Made by a program: the position numbers and the translations under genes. A stretch of 64,000 nt of DNA, from assembly GCA_034008185.1 (NCBI GenBank), contig CM067089.1, forward strand, positions 25,223,713-25,287,712, in the 5' to 3' direction. Positions 37,733-51,453 of the stretch are shown here, in pieces; the stretch's first letter is position 1; each line of letters starts with the position of its first letter. The notes under the pieces were generated by a model, which searched no databases, was not told the origin of the DNA, and saw nothing but the letters and a program-made list of their open reading frames with translations. This DNA comes from Gorsachius magnificus (taxonomy: Eukaryota; Chordata; Aves; Pelecaniformes; Ardeidae).

Positions 37733-39150
37733 GTAATTCCTATTCAAACTGGATGGTCCCTTATTCATTTCCTCGGATTATCATCAAATTTATGTCACCA
37801 GCAAAGGAGCTTTATTGAGTTTCACAGATACATTCCTTTTGCTTTCATTGTCATTAGTTGGCACACTGACATTTTCATATGTGTCTCAGCTAATGCCTCA
37901 AAATTACTCCATCTACAAATTAACAATAATTTTAAAATTTTTTACTGCACTCCTTCCTTTCTTTATAGAATGCAAATTGTAACCTGTTTTTAAAGCCGTG
38001 CAATGCAGTGAACTTTAATGGGATTTGACAACATCATATTAAGCACAACAACTACGCATAATGTACCGAAAAATTGGACGTGAAATTGGAAACATAGCTG
38101 AGAACAAAGTAAATTTACATGGTTTGGTAGTTTGAATGTCTGATATCATATTCTCTCATGCAAGCTCCATAAAAAGCAAGGGATTTAACAATGGATATCA
38201 GCGGAAAGTGCTTTTAAAGTTAAAGCTGATGGATGGCTTGTCAAAAAAAATAATTGCATTGGTTGGAAAGTCGGGATGCGTGCTGAGGGGGAGAGAACAG
38301 GATATACAGAGAGGATGATGGGAAGTGACAGTGGTCTGTCAAGAAGCAGTGGCTGCCCAGAGAAGTGTGAAGCCAGAGCTATAAGGTGGCAGAGTAGAAC
38401 AGGCTGTCAGAGCGGGAAAGTGGCTTTAATACCCTGAAAAGCAAAGGAATCCGCCTGTCAGCCTTGCTCAGCCGTGCTGAAAGAGGAAAAGAACATGGCA
38501 TAAAGTTAGAGACATTAAACGGGGAAAAAAAGAGAGGCCAACGAAAGCCAGCGAGGAGGGGTGGTGAGCTGTTATGTTTTTAAATAGACAAATGACACAT
38601 TTCTAGGTGCAGCAAGAAAGCAAACTGTCTAAGAAATTTAGAACTGATTAGAGGCTTTTTTGAAAAAGAAATACAAGATGATCAGCATCTATTTCTGGCA
38701 TTTTTAAATGTACCATGTAGCCCTGTGACCTTCCCTTCACTTCCATCTTGTGTGACTGTACTGACCCATCACTGCTATGAGAGGCAGAAATGGTTTTGTT
38801 ATGGAAGCAAAGCAGCTTTGTCCCTGTAAGCATTGGAAGAACTTGGTCTTTGAACTAAAATTAATTGTCTAAGAGGTCTCTCTTTAGGCATTCGTAAGGT
38901 ATTATCTTATAATAGCTGATTATCAACCTAACCAAACAATTTTTCTTAAAATTTTTTTAAATGTTGAGTTTAATTCAGCTATACGTCATTACGATTTGTA
39001 CCTGGTACCACTGCAGTGCCACACACATAGCAGCACCTATTGATTTTAAAGGTTTTCCACAAATATTTATATCTTAAAGATTGTAGGAAAAAACCTGAGT
39101 AACTGTCAATAACAAATTTTAAAAATAAAATCAGTATTTTTCAAATACAG

Positions 39151-39210
39151 GTCCCTCAAATCATCTCTTACAAATATATTTTAAGGAGAAATAAAAAAAG
39201 TAAAATATAA
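39151..39210 (+). other. Possible last exon, VPQIISYKYILRR... to stop (weak)
   Basis: An acceptor-like TATTTTTCAAATACAG is followed by 19 codons in phase 0 and TAA. The phase fits the end of the 37572 exon. The sequence is A-rich and the tract is mediocre, so this is only a candidate continuation. Confidence 0.1.
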
Positions 39211-42200
39211 AAATTAAAAAATCTTTATATGTGATATATATGTGGTATAGGATAACACATTAAAAGGCGCTGTGCTACATAGCTGCTGTATAAGAAGGCA
39301 TTAGAAACACAGTCCATACCATACTTTTTCAGTGTATTGTCTTAACTTTTCTGAAGAAATAGCATCCAATAGAAAAATGCAAATAAAAAGCAAGATACAG
39401 CTTGTGCACAGACATTTAGAAAACACACACCGCATGTTAAGGAAATTCTGGAATACAACTAGATCTTGAAAAATACTGAGCGAAATGAAAGCTGCAAGGA
39501 AATATTTTTAGGTAGATTTCAACACTTTTCAGGATTTGACTCAGTTTATAATTGTGATAGAAGTTATTAAATGCAATTCAGTTTCTGGGTGTTGCTTCAC
39601 AGAACTTGTTCTGAGTTCTGCTAAGGCTGTGTTTGAAATAAAATGCAAGTTAGCAGTTATCGTGCAGTAGAAAAGGAAACAAAGGTCGCAGTTTTTGATC
39701 ATAAGCAGTTCCAGATTTTGGCTTGTCTCAGTTACAATGACAAGCTAATTCAAGTAAGGACGCGTTAATACTTCAGTCCGTACATGCTTTCATATTTTAT
39801 TTCTGTTGCAGTATGTTGAATGGGAAAATTCATTTTCCATCTACAAATACATATTATCTAATTAATTGAAAACAATTATGTCATGATTATAATACAGAGA
39901 CTAAAATCCATAGAATTGGTTGCTCTCATAGCATACTTACTCATTCTGTTGGTCTGAATATCGTGTGTCCAAAAATATATTGCGTCCTGAAGTAGAAGGC
40001 CTGCAGTTAAAATGATGTAAGCATTATGTTGCTAGTCTTTTTTTGAAACAACAGAAGAAAATCAAGAATATATTAGCACGAAGGAAAAATCTAGAGTGTT
40101 GCTAGGCATTTTAAACACATATTTAAAAAAAGTGTATTGAAAGACAGCATTGTTTGCATTTGAAAATCAACATGTTCATTACTATCTTTTAGAAATGTAT
40201 TAAACATTGAACGTGTGTGCTTTGGAGTTGTATGATGGCCCCAGCTCTTAAGGATTCTCCATGCTGGACCTAAAGGGCATTGCATTTTTTTATGGGTGTG
40301 ATTTCAAATTACATAATGAAAAAATCAAATAAGAATCTTCACTTCTCCCTTCTCACGTTAGCACCTAATGTAAAGTTGCAAAACTTGAATAAATGAGGAA
40401 ATTACAGTAATCCATGCCTTTTATGTCTAGATATTTTGCGAGCTTCTAAATGGGAGATGATCTTACAGATTGTATTTCTTTATCCAGGCAATTTTCCTAT
40501 AGTGTCTGTTGCCGGTGCATATGAATACATTACAATATATATAGTCTAAGCAAATGCATGAATGATAAAGCTCTCTACTTGGACAAAATGAAAAAAAAAG
40601 AACATTCCTTCAGAGTTTGAATAGCAGCATTTGCCTGCCAAATAAGATACTTTCGTTCTCCCCTTCTTTAGTCAGTACAAGTCCTAACTAGAAATGAATG
40701 AATGAAGCGAAATGCGCTGTATTTGCTAGGCACAAAACGGCGACGTTAGAGCTAGAATTGCAACCTCTGCTTGTTTTTCCTTACTCCTTATATGTTCAAA
40801 AAAATCTGTACCGTTGCTTGCAATGTAGTGTTTTGTGTATTAATAGCTCTTTTGGTTTGCAAATAACACCTCTTTTTGTCACTTTGTGGTTCCAGAAGGG
40901 TCACTGGTTTTTTACACTTTAGGAAGATTGCTGCTGTTATCTGTAAATCTATTGCTTGGACAAGAATGGGATTACATGATATGATTTAAAATAGTATCAG
41001 CTGTATTTTATTCTTTTCACAAGGAAATGACCCCTTACCTTATACAGCTTAAATAAATAAATAAAGCTTATACGACATACAGTGGCAAAGCTTTTGCCTT
41101 TGCTACCTCAGGAGTATCTGAATAAAATGTCTTATTAAGCAAGATATAAAGGCAATGAAGAGAAGAATAAATCAAATTAGTTGGCATCTCAAGCTTGGAG
41201 CACCATATATAGTGCTAGTAGTTATCTGTTTAGTAAAATGGATTTAATGAGAAATATAAATGCTGGTATTTAGATGGCTGTATTTTGGTAACTTGGATAT
41301 TGACTTCCAAAACTGTATGATGATGCCATAATGCAGTTTTAAAGTACACTAGGAACTGTTGAAATTAATTTTGCCTCCCTGCAACAAGCTTACAAATAAG
41401 AATGTGTTGGGCCTTAAAGAAAGTAGAGCAAATACTGGATTATCTTTTGTAATGTTGTACCCCAAACCCAACAGGGATTGGGTTTGTCTCATACCACTGG
41501 TTGTATATGGAGTTTGCATAACATTAACTGGCAGTACCATAAGGTATTTGGCCACTCTTATGTGCTTGAATGCAGAAATTGGTGGTTAAACTGGGCTCTG
41601 AGAAACCACGGTGTATGTAATTTTGACAGATATGTTGCATATTTGTTGTTATCCTGTGTGAGAATATTGCTTATTTATAGGCAAAATTATTTCTTCCATA
41701 TTAATTCCATTGGCGGAGTAAAACTTGCACCTTGGAAAAGGTAACTCCTAATATGCAAGGAATCAATTTTCTGGTGTTGAAAATGCCCTGACCTTCCATT
41801 CATTATGCCTTACTACTGATCTGCCCACCCAAGATCCTCATATGACTTTCATCAAAATAATTTTGGAAAATTTATTTCTGTAATACCCTATGGGGTATGT
41901 AATAACTTACAAATAGGAAGTAGAAGATCAAGCTTCCTGTTTGAATGACTCCAGGTCAAATTAAAATCTTTTACACAGCAGGCAATTTAAATCACTCACC
42001 TCAAAGACCACACCTCTCTTCTCTTGCTTCCAAAGTTTATATGTATTTTACTTTCTTGTGCTGCACCAAATATACCATGTCTAGGTAAGTATCCATATAT
42101 ATATGTATATATGTCCTAGTATTGCGGGGATTGGTCAAATATGTCCATCTTTGTAGAGGAAACATGCAGAAAACAGTAGCATGTGATACTGCAGCAAAAG

Positions 42201-44536
42201 ATGTGTTAACTTGATTTGTGTGTCTTTTATGGCTTTGGTAGGGAGCCAGACGCTATAAAGAAAAGCCCCACTTATGGTGATCTAGAAAGCAGCAGGATTT
42301 TGAAGGTCTTCAGGCAGACCTCTTCTTAGTAAGATCTTAGAAGAGAATAGTTGCTGCTTAGTTTGCCTGAATTTAGGTTTCCACATATTATAAATAAAGG
42401 ATAGAAGAAGTGAGAACTAAACCAGGTATTTCTTGCTGGGCAAAGGATCAGGTTAACAGATATATTGAATGAAAGCAGGTCTGCACAATGCTTGAGCCTG
42501 TATCAGTTGTACTTGCAGTCTAGATTTCTCCAGCCTGTAAGTGTTCCTCTTGCTAATTATTACTGCTTAGGGTTCTAGCCAAACTTAGGTATGTGAGCTA
42601 GCATAAAGCACTTTGTCATGGCGAGAAGCAACAGTGGAAAGAAAGCTTGCATCTTTCCATTTTACTTTCTGGGACAAATCACCCTTGCATGATGTCCAAT
42701 GCACTCTTTTCCCGTTTGTGTTATTTAATGGGAAAGGGCTAAGTCTGCACGTGATATGGAGCAGTGCTTTTAGAATTGTAACAGTCTGGGATCAGGACTT
42801 GTGGCATAGTTTGCTGTAGTGAAGGGTATATCTCAGAAATTTGGTGTAGAGATTTCCTCTCTTGTCATGCCCCTGAAAATCTGGGGGCGGGCATGCCTGA
42901 CGGCTAGGTGTTAGATATTGACTCATCTCTAACCTGAGACAGCAAACAATAATAAGCTATTCTTGTGAAAAACTAGTTGCTACTAGTTGCTTTTGTAGGT
43001 AGCTCTAATAAACTTCAGGCATTTTTACCTAATATGCAGCAATGACAAAAGCACCTTAATAACATCGTTTGCAGGCCTGTTTGAAATATTAGTAGAGGGG
43101 ATCGAAGCTCTGTGAATTTGTTCAACCAAACGTGACTGTAGCCGCATAAATAACAGACACTAACTTCCTTTTCTTTATTGAACAAGTCATGTCCTGAAGG
43201 CTTCTGTAAGTCACTATGAACCAATATTCTGCTTAGAAACTGGTTTTATCGTAATATAACTTTATATGACTTAAACCTTGTCAAAAAGGTCATGCAATCC
43301 ATTACTATTTCTGTTCCAGTTAGGTGTTTTGTGGTGGTGTTCTTTGTTGTGTTTTTTTTTAAACATAGAAGTGATTTTTTTAGAGCCCCTTTGTAACAGA
43401 ACTGAATTTGCTCTGTTAGATTCTTCTCTCGCATCTAGTTTTTCTTAATTCTTAATACAGCAAAATGTTTTCTTGGCATTCTCTCCCCTCTTTTCCCTGT
43501 GGGTGTAAGGTGTTGTTTTCTTCTGAATTTGGTGCTTCCTTCTAGCAAGTAAGGACCCTAAAGATACAAGGGCATTGAAAAATATAAAACTGGTCAAGAT
43601 GGATGGCAAAACCCACCATGCATAAATAAAGTACCCCCTTCGCTCTCCCCTTCTCCCCCCTCCAAAAATGAACAATGATTGTGTTGTTGAAGACCTGGCT
43701 GAATAAGTGTGTCAGGTACTGATTGGAAGAATGATAAATGGAGTGACCTAACAAAGGATTGACTTCTCCAAAAGACAGGCCTTTTTTAATGGATGGAAAG
43801 GGAGGAAGCCTCATTTAGAAGGGAAAGGCTGTTGGCAGTGCAGATATGACAAAGGGGAAGTCGACAACCATTGATTTACGTTCGGGAATGACAGTTGAAA
43901 AATTCAACAATAATCATGACAAATGAGAAGCGATGCAGTCAGAGGAAAAAATGCCAATACGTTAAGCCTGAGAAGAAATGCCAAGGTCACAAGGAAAGGT
44001 TCCCAAACTTCTGCTTTTGACAACCTTAATGGAAATATTGGAAAAGATGGGGTACAGGTTAAAAGGTATGGTTTGGAACGAGGAATTGTAGGTGATGCTA
44101 ATTAGAGTTTGTTCTTTTCAAGGAGGTCGTGTGTGTTGCCTACAGTAGTGTTGAGGTGAACTGACCATTAACGGACTGTTATCCTCCAGAGTATCATTTT
44201 TTTTCTTGAGGAACTGCTGAAATAAATTAATAGCAACAGGCAAACAATCATGTTCATTTTAAAATATCACTTTGTTGCTCATTGAATAAAGCAGATCTGT
44301 AGATTTGCTTACCCTGGTCTTACGCATACTATGTAACTTATTTAAAAAAAAAAAGTAATTGAAGTATAAGAGTAAATAAGATTATAAAATATTTAGATGG
44401 ATTTTTAGGTCAGATCTGAATAAATAAAACTGGCATCTGAGAACTCTTTAAGAAATGTAAATCTAACCACAGTAGCATAATCTTGTAGTGAAGAGGTTTT
44501 AAAATAAACAGTGACCCGTTTATTTTTGGTTTTCAG

Positions 44537-44576
44537 CTTATTGAAGCAGTTAGTGGAATGGGCAGACCATGTGTAT
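44537..44576 (+). other. Exon-like segment after a strong acceptor (weak)
   Basis: TTTATTTTTGGTTTTCAG is a strong acceptor. In phase 0, which fits the 37572 exon, it reads LIEAVSGMGRPCV and stops. In another frame it reads LLKQLVEWADHVYKRVFF. There is no good donor, so it would have to be a last exon or a decoy. Confidence 0.12.
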
Positions 44577-44616
44577 AAAAGAGTTTTCTTCTAGTGCATT
44601 AGGTTTACATTACATT

Positions 44617-44636
44617 ATTAAGTAATTTACAAAATT
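44617..44636 (+). repeat. 20-bp exact repeat, copy 1
   Basis: ATTAAGTAATTTACAAAATT is repeated exactly at 47028-47047, about 2.4 kb away. The flanks diverge, so it is either an old shared element fragment or an AT-rich coincidence. Confidence 0.6.
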
Positions 44637-45151
44637 GCAATATGCAGATAGTCACTAGTGTAATGAAATGAGCAGGTCTCTGTTTACTTGGAAAGCTGAG
44701 AAAACAGCATTGGTGAGAGAAACATACCAACCCGGTGTATCTTACGGAAATGAGTACAAAAGCAGCGAATATCAAAACCTGTTTTATTTGTGTGGTATTA
44801 AGTGGCACGAATTGCTTTCAGATGTATCTTACTTGGCAAATATTCCATGATATTTATTTAAAAAAAAAATTCTCCACACAATGAAACTGCCTTTAGATGG
44901 GGCTGAAAAAAGAAGTTTCTTAATTAGAAGGAATGATCAGCTTTATAATAGTTCATTATTGTAGTACCTCTTTCAAATTTAACTCATTTCAAACTCCTGA
45001 CTTGTAAAGGGTTAAGCCCTCACACACAAGTACTAATTTAGCATGCAGTGGTCATTTTAATCTTACATGTACTGAAGAAGATTATACATTTAAAAACAAA
45101 TCTGAAATATGGTCTGGGCAAATAATACCTGAGCTTGAGGGGGAGAAAAAG

Positions 45152-45179
45152 ACACACACACACACACACAAAAAAAAAA
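45152..45179 (+). repeat. (AC)n microsatellite with A tail
   Basis: About nine AC units followed directly by a run of A. Confidence 0.85.
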
Positions 45180-46778
45180 CAAACCCCAAAAAGACCCAAC
45201 CCAGAAAGATTATAAATTGCTAGGACTTGTTATTTGTGGTAAACCTGGATCTATAATGGGTTTTTACTAGTCCACTTATACCTGGGGCTGCAAAGTGGAA
45301 TATAAGGAAACTAGCCTTTTTAGATTAAACATTTTCTAATCAGCTTTATCACTCATATCTGAATTTATCTTATTTGAGGAAAATGCCAATATATTAGCAA
45401 GCATATATGATACACAAGGTGACCCTACCAACTTAATGACATAATACATTATCCTTAATGAAGTCAATATCTTGTCTTTTAGCTGTCTGTCTATTGGGGC
45501 GATTAATTGCAGTGTCATTAAAGTTAGCTCTCTTTTCATTTGAGCTTGACAAGTCGCATAAAACTAATGTTCTTAGTTATCAGCCACTGGAATAGGATGG
45601 AGGATGGAGGAAATTGTAGGACAAATAAGGGGGTACTGCAACAGCTAACTTGAAGGAATTTTTCCAATGACTGTTTCCCAAGCCTTCTATTGCCAGCTAT
45701 GCACTAGTAGTTAAAACATTTGAAACAGAATTATCCAGATTGGGATTTTGCTTCTTTGTATTGAGCTTGAAGGAGAACATAATGAACAGCAAACTATCAG
45801 AGGCCACTGTGTTATTAAGACATCAGGACTGAAAAATTTGCAGAAATAGCCCCATGAGTAAAGTTAAATGAGATTACCTATCCTAAGTTAATGCAATAAA
45901 CAATATAAAAATATGGGGTTTTTTTCTCTTACTGTAGAGTTTCTCATTTATCAGAGTTTGAAATAAATATAAAGCAATTTAGGAAATGAGTTTATATGAG
46001 ATAATGGGTTTGCATCTTTGATAAAACAAGTTTCAGTCACTAGTGATGATAGCAATGAAGCTCTGGTGCCCATTGCTAATTGTAGCGCAAAAGCATCACT
46101 CCCTGCCTTCCCCCTACTTCTGAAACTACAAGACAGGATGGCTGTAATTTACAGTGTGTTATCTTTGTCTATAGCGGCAAGATGATATGAAGTAAATCAA
46201 GGTACGAGTAATGAAAGACTGAAAATTTATTCCTTGGAGCACACTTTAAAGTGTAGTATCTGTTATAGTGGCACTGCCTGAAGACCCTGAAATGAGACTT
46301 GGATGAAGGGCAATAAAGAAGCATAGAGGCTCATGTTAATGTTGTTTGTCTGAGGTTAGTAATTGGGTTCCACTGATGAGTTGTGTGAAGACAAAGTGAG
46401 AATCCTAGCAAGTATTGTAAATCTTACATTGTTGGAACAAGAAGCAATCCTAACAAATATTGATCCTTCCTGTGCCCAGAGGCGAGGAAGAAAGCAGCAT
46501 GCTGCTGAGCCAGTGTTGTTTCAATAGCACCAATTACCTTAGTGAGGCTAGTGCTCTGCATGAAATCCCACCAGGCTCACAAATTGTGAATTATCAATGA
46601 TTAGGCTTTTTAGATACATCCCCTAAAATCATGCCAGGTTAGCTTTCTGTATCAATTCTCCTTTCAGTCCCCAAAATGTATCTCTCAAAAGCCTTTATTT
46701 TCAGCTTTTAAAATGCTGTGGATATGCACTTAATTCTTTCCTTTCCATATATCCCCTTCTCCCCTGCTACCCAAGCTT

Positions 46779-46808
46779 CCCCCCCGCCCCCCCCCCCCCC
46801 CAAAAAAA
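46779..46808 (+). repeat. C-rich homopolymer followed by A7
   Basis: Twenty-three positions that are all C except one G, then seven A. Length is likely unreliable in the assembly. Confidence 0.85.
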
Positions 46809-47027
46809 GACAGATCTCATAGCACTTGAAAATATTCTTGAAAAATATTTATTGAAGATTTCTTTAACTTGTATTTTCTTGTTTCTAATTTACATTAGCT
46901 ACTAGAAAATACATACATTGAGACAGTTTTAAAGGCTTATTTTAATAAAAACTCACATTCTGCATCTGAAACTTCAGTGTACTTTTGACTCTAAATTCAC
47001 ATTTCTTTCTACAGAAAACTCTCACTA

Positions 47028-47047
47028 ATTAAGTAATTTACAAAATT
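47028..47047 (+). repeat. 20-bp exact repeat, copy 2
   Basis: This is the second copy of the 20-mer at 44617. It is itself flanked by a 15-bp repeat (TTGACTCTAAATTCA at 46985-46999 and 47067-47081), which suggests local duplication. Confidence 0.6.
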
Positions 47048-47898
47048 ACAGTGTGCTAAAAAATGCTTGACTCTAAATTCATATGTAGTTAAATGCCTCT
47101 GCTTCCATGCTTGCTTTTTGTCTTCTCTCATTTGAGGTTATCTATCCATATAGAGTGAGGCTGCTAAAATGCTGTATGAAGGGAAGACTTCTGGTAGGGT
47201 GTGAAGGGGAAGGTGCCAATAGTAGTCTGGGGGTTCATACCAGTGATGTAGCATCGTGACAAGTCCCTGTCCAGATGAGCTGCAAGCATGTGCATGCCTG
47301 GGGCAGAGAAAGGGGGAGTCGGAGGTCAATAGCAGACACAAGAAGAGATCCTTCTCCTGCCATCTTCTAGTCCTGTGCTCTTTCTGCTGGAGCATGCATC
47401 TTCTATGGTATCTGTGGTTATTGATGACTTTAAGGCCAGGAGGAACTTTATAGAAATTTTATTGAGAATCTCTGCTATGCTGTGTGAAAAGGGAGGCCTA
47501 GTAAGGTAGAAAAGTTGTGCATTAACATATACAATTGTTACTGCATTGACCTTGAGGTTAGCTACTACCTCAACCTATCTTTTGGGGAATACCCTGCAGT
47601 GTGGCAGACCTTCTGGTGGAAGCTATCTTCAGTAAAGCCTGTGCCTTTTATCTAGAGGAGTGGACTTTTTCTCCATTCCTACCAATTTTAGCTGTATCCT
47701 CTCCCACGTTACCTCTTTTATTTCTCTTACGCTTGCTTTTGATTTCTCATCAGGTTGTGTTTGCTGTATTGCCAGGCTGACAGATTCTCAGCTGAATCAG
47801 TTCAAGAGGGTGGCAGGACAACCTTTTGTGCCTCATCCCCTATGCTACGCTAACTGAAAAGACATGAAGGGACATCAGGGAAGGGTTCACAATTTGAA

Positions 47899-47917
47899 TT
47901 TTTTTTTTTTTTTTTTT
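47899..47917 (+). repeat. T19 homopolymer
   Basis: Nineteen consecutive T followed by CTTC. There is no open frame or good splice partner downstream. Confidence 0.85.
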
Positions 47918-50900
47918 CTTCATAGGTAGTATGCTGTCACTGCTTGAGGTTGGCAACCACTAAAGGGGAGCTAGATTGGGGTGTGTGTATCTGTGCTACA
48001 GGAGTGTGTGAGTACTGGGGGGACTCCACTTGGACTGAGTAGGCTGGATGTGAGGGTTCCTAGCACCTGGTATCTGGTTTTGAAAGGTTCTGTAAATTTT
48101 TGCACATGAGCCTGCCTGAAGTTTCCATGCAGGTTTAGAAGATGGCATTGAAAGCTTTGTGTTTTGAAGCATTTTCCCGCAGAAGTTGAGAACCAGCATC
48201 AACTGTTTCGTTGCACAATTCTTTTTCAACTGATCACAAGCCAGCAGCAGTTCCAGTGATTTAAAGTAGTTGGTTGATAGGTTTAAGAATCTGTATAAAT
48301 GCTATCATATCTGCACCAATAGCATAATGAGAAATTCATGGCTTTATTGTATAATAATCATAACATAAAAATGCTGAGCATTATTGTGGAAATGGAGCTG
48401 TGAAGCTGGTGGCCTGTATATGTGATACTTAATACTATTTAGTGTATATTGGTATGATACACGTAGAGCTGAACCCTCTCTGTGTTGTAAACATTTTAAT
48501 TGCTAGTGCAGAAAGTACCAGTCTATTTTCAATAGGCCTACACAGAACATTATTGAAACCATGTTTTTCTCTGGGGCTCAGACATCTGTTGGAAGGAATT
48601 CTGCACTGCTTATAATACCATTAAATATATTTTTATACAGTATTAAACAAACTGGGGCCTTGAGAAAAGAAGGCAGCTATAGTAACGGTCAATTTTCAGT
48701 ATGAGATAATTTCCCAATGTTAAAAGAGACTCTTAATTAGGAAGAAAACCATGAAAATAAGTGTATCAACAGAATTTGGAATAGAATTGGGTTGTTTTCT
48801 TTCTTTTACTGTTCAACTTCATTTGTCTACTATTCTTGAGTAATATAGTTTTCCCAAAAGAAAACGCTATTTATTTTTTTTTTTTTTATAATTTTTGAGT
48901 TGCTGTATGTCAAATTGAACTACAGGTGATTGACCCTCAGGTTAGAATCTAACTGACAGTGGGCTATAACGTCAAAGCTGAAGGCTAAGGGAAGTTGCTT
49001 TTTAGCAGGAGTCAGCCTTTTCTATTTAAGAAACGATACTTGTTTTTTGGGAGTGCTAGTCTTTGAATATACTGTATAGCTTTGATTCCATGCCCCCGCT
49101 ATAATATACTTTTAATTGGTTATGTTCAGACATACAAAATTTGTGATCCTCCAAGCCCAACGTGCCAGCAGCAGTTCCCTCAATAACTTCAATTTTGTAT
49201 TTAATTCTAAAGGAGGACACAAATAATTGTGATGACAAACAGTCATTCAGTGTTTTGTAACTTTTTTCTCAACCTGCTTTTAGATTTTCACGATGGGATA
49301 TGTCTTTTATCATCTTCCATTAAGCTGAGGTTTGTGAGCCTTTCTTTTCACTTAGAACTTGCCATGTTTACTTACCCTGGCCATTGTCCTACTCCACCCC
49401 ATTGTCTGACTACCACAAAAAATGTACGTGAGATTTGGTGCAAGAGGCTATTCAAAATCTTTAATTAGCTGGTTAGTTCCCATGTTGAGCTTATTGGGGT
49501 AAGTGTAGAATACTATTTTCCTGCCCTACCTTCGATTTACTTCTTTTTAGCACTTGCAAATTATTTAAGGCATTATGATAATCTCTGGAAATCCAGATGA
49601 CTCTCAGCCCAACACTGTACAATATCGTTTCTTCAGTTTGCACTGTCACCACTGGACACCGTGAGTAGCTGGCATATCCTTAGTGTTTACATCCAGATGT
49701 TTAGACACCTAGACTTCATTTCTTGCAGCTTTCTGTTGTTTGTGGACCTGGTTCTGTGATCTAAGTCCCAAACTCAGTAAGCTTTAGGCTAAGATTTACC
49801 TGGTTTAATTGACTTGTTAATCATTTGGACAGGCATCAGTTCTGGGACAGAAATATTTTGATTAATCTTGGTGACTGGTTCTGCCCATTTTACAGTATTC
49901 TTTTCCTAAAATTTAATTTAATATATATAGACTAATTAATTAATAAGTAGTTTCCTTGGGTGCCTTACAGTGCTTTGGGAAGCTTTAAACATCTATGCTG
50001 TCCTGATTTCAGCTGCTGAATAACCTCACTCTTTCTAGAAGTCCAGAAGTCTGAATAATGCAAAGAAACATGAAGTTCTCATACTGAGGTTCTCTCTTTT
50101 TGCAGACTCCAATATTCCTCTTATACCCTTTGCAGTATTGGAAAACAAATGTTTTTTCCCTTGATGTAGGTAAGCCATGACTTAAGTTTTCCATCCTGTC
50201 ACTTGCAAAGCCAAAGTTTCTAAGGGAAGGCAGAGAGAAGAAGCAGTCTTGCATGCTTCATCTAGCCAGTTACCCGGCTGGAATAAAAGCTGTGGATCTC
50301 TGTGGTAGGCTCATAAGTGTGTTTAGCTGCCCTTTACATTTGTGTCCTTGGACTCTGGTACCTATTTCAGGACAAGGCCAGACATCCATTGGCTTTATGA
50401 CTTGGTCCTTATACTCTATCCAGAGATGACTGTAGGGTCTGATATGGGCAAGGCTATTTAGTAAAATTGTCTGAAATGGTTAACGTACTCCATGAAATTC
50501 TTTATTGTGCTTTTGAAAACAATTTTCATGTTACCCAGTAACACAGCAATATGTTTTTTGCATGCATTTGTTTAGTTTATGTGTAGGGAATATCTTCAAA
50601 TTTTGAGAGAAAACACTGAAAGGTAGGGGGATGAGGATACAAGATGCACCACAGAAATCTGAGCAGCACAGTAATATGTTATGAATAACATTGCTGTAAA
50701 ATAACTGTTCTGAAGATGCAAAAAAGTGTTGGAAGATTCACAGGATTCCAACGATTTTTAAGCTAATCACTTCATGATTTGAAATAGAAACATCTCTATT
50801 AAAGATGTTTATTATTTTTCTGTGGTTTAATCATATGTTTTATCACGTGAGATTTCTCTTGAAAGCGGAAGTTTATTCCAGGTTCCTGCAAGTAATTATA

Positions 50901-51381
50901 CCACAACACTGGAAAGATTCTTCTGGACTAGTAGTTGTATATATTTGAATCCTCCAGATTTGCGATTTTTCCACAATGCGAGCAAAGGATTAACCCTTCT
51001 CCCCCTATATGTGTGCATGCAAAATCTGTATCTGTCAGCCACAAGCATTTTGCACTGCAAATTAAGAACAGACTACAAACCCTGTGTTTATTGTACAGAT
51101 AGGATGATTTTTTTTATATTTTTATGACACAGATAAGTGGTGAGTATTCATTTTTGCCACCTAGCCCCAGATGCCCATCATAAGAGTGTAGCTGTTAATC
51201 ATACACTGATCTCTTTTCCTAAGCCTCAACAAGAAACTAGGGACCACTAAAAACATGCTCCCTTTCATTAAAGAGAAAATTATTACCATATATTTTTGTA
51301 ATAACCAATAACATTTCAAATTACTCACATTTATAGCTTGTAATCAAGTTTATGTTTAACCTCTAATCCCCATGAAGTAGG

Positions 51382-51453
51382 TAATGACTGGTTTGTTAGT
51401 TAACCACTCATGGGAACTTAAGGGCAGTTAACAATCTACCAAACCAGTCATTA
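51382..51453. repeat. Inverted repeat with 14-bp perfect arms
   Basis: TAATGACTGGTTTG (51382-51395) is the exact reverse complement of CAAACCAGTCATTA (51440-51453). The inner sequences also pair partly through GTTAAC motifs on each side, so a 72-nt stem-loop is possible. It may be a remnant of a small inverted-repeat element, a structured RNA or chance. No flanking duplication was found. Confidence 0.65.

Noticed and set aside
42004..42084. Strong donor GTAAGTAT near 42085 as the end of an exon
   Set aside because: The phase needed downstream of the 37572 exon is closed by a TAA soon after the only plausible acceptor. The remaining open frame needs another phase.
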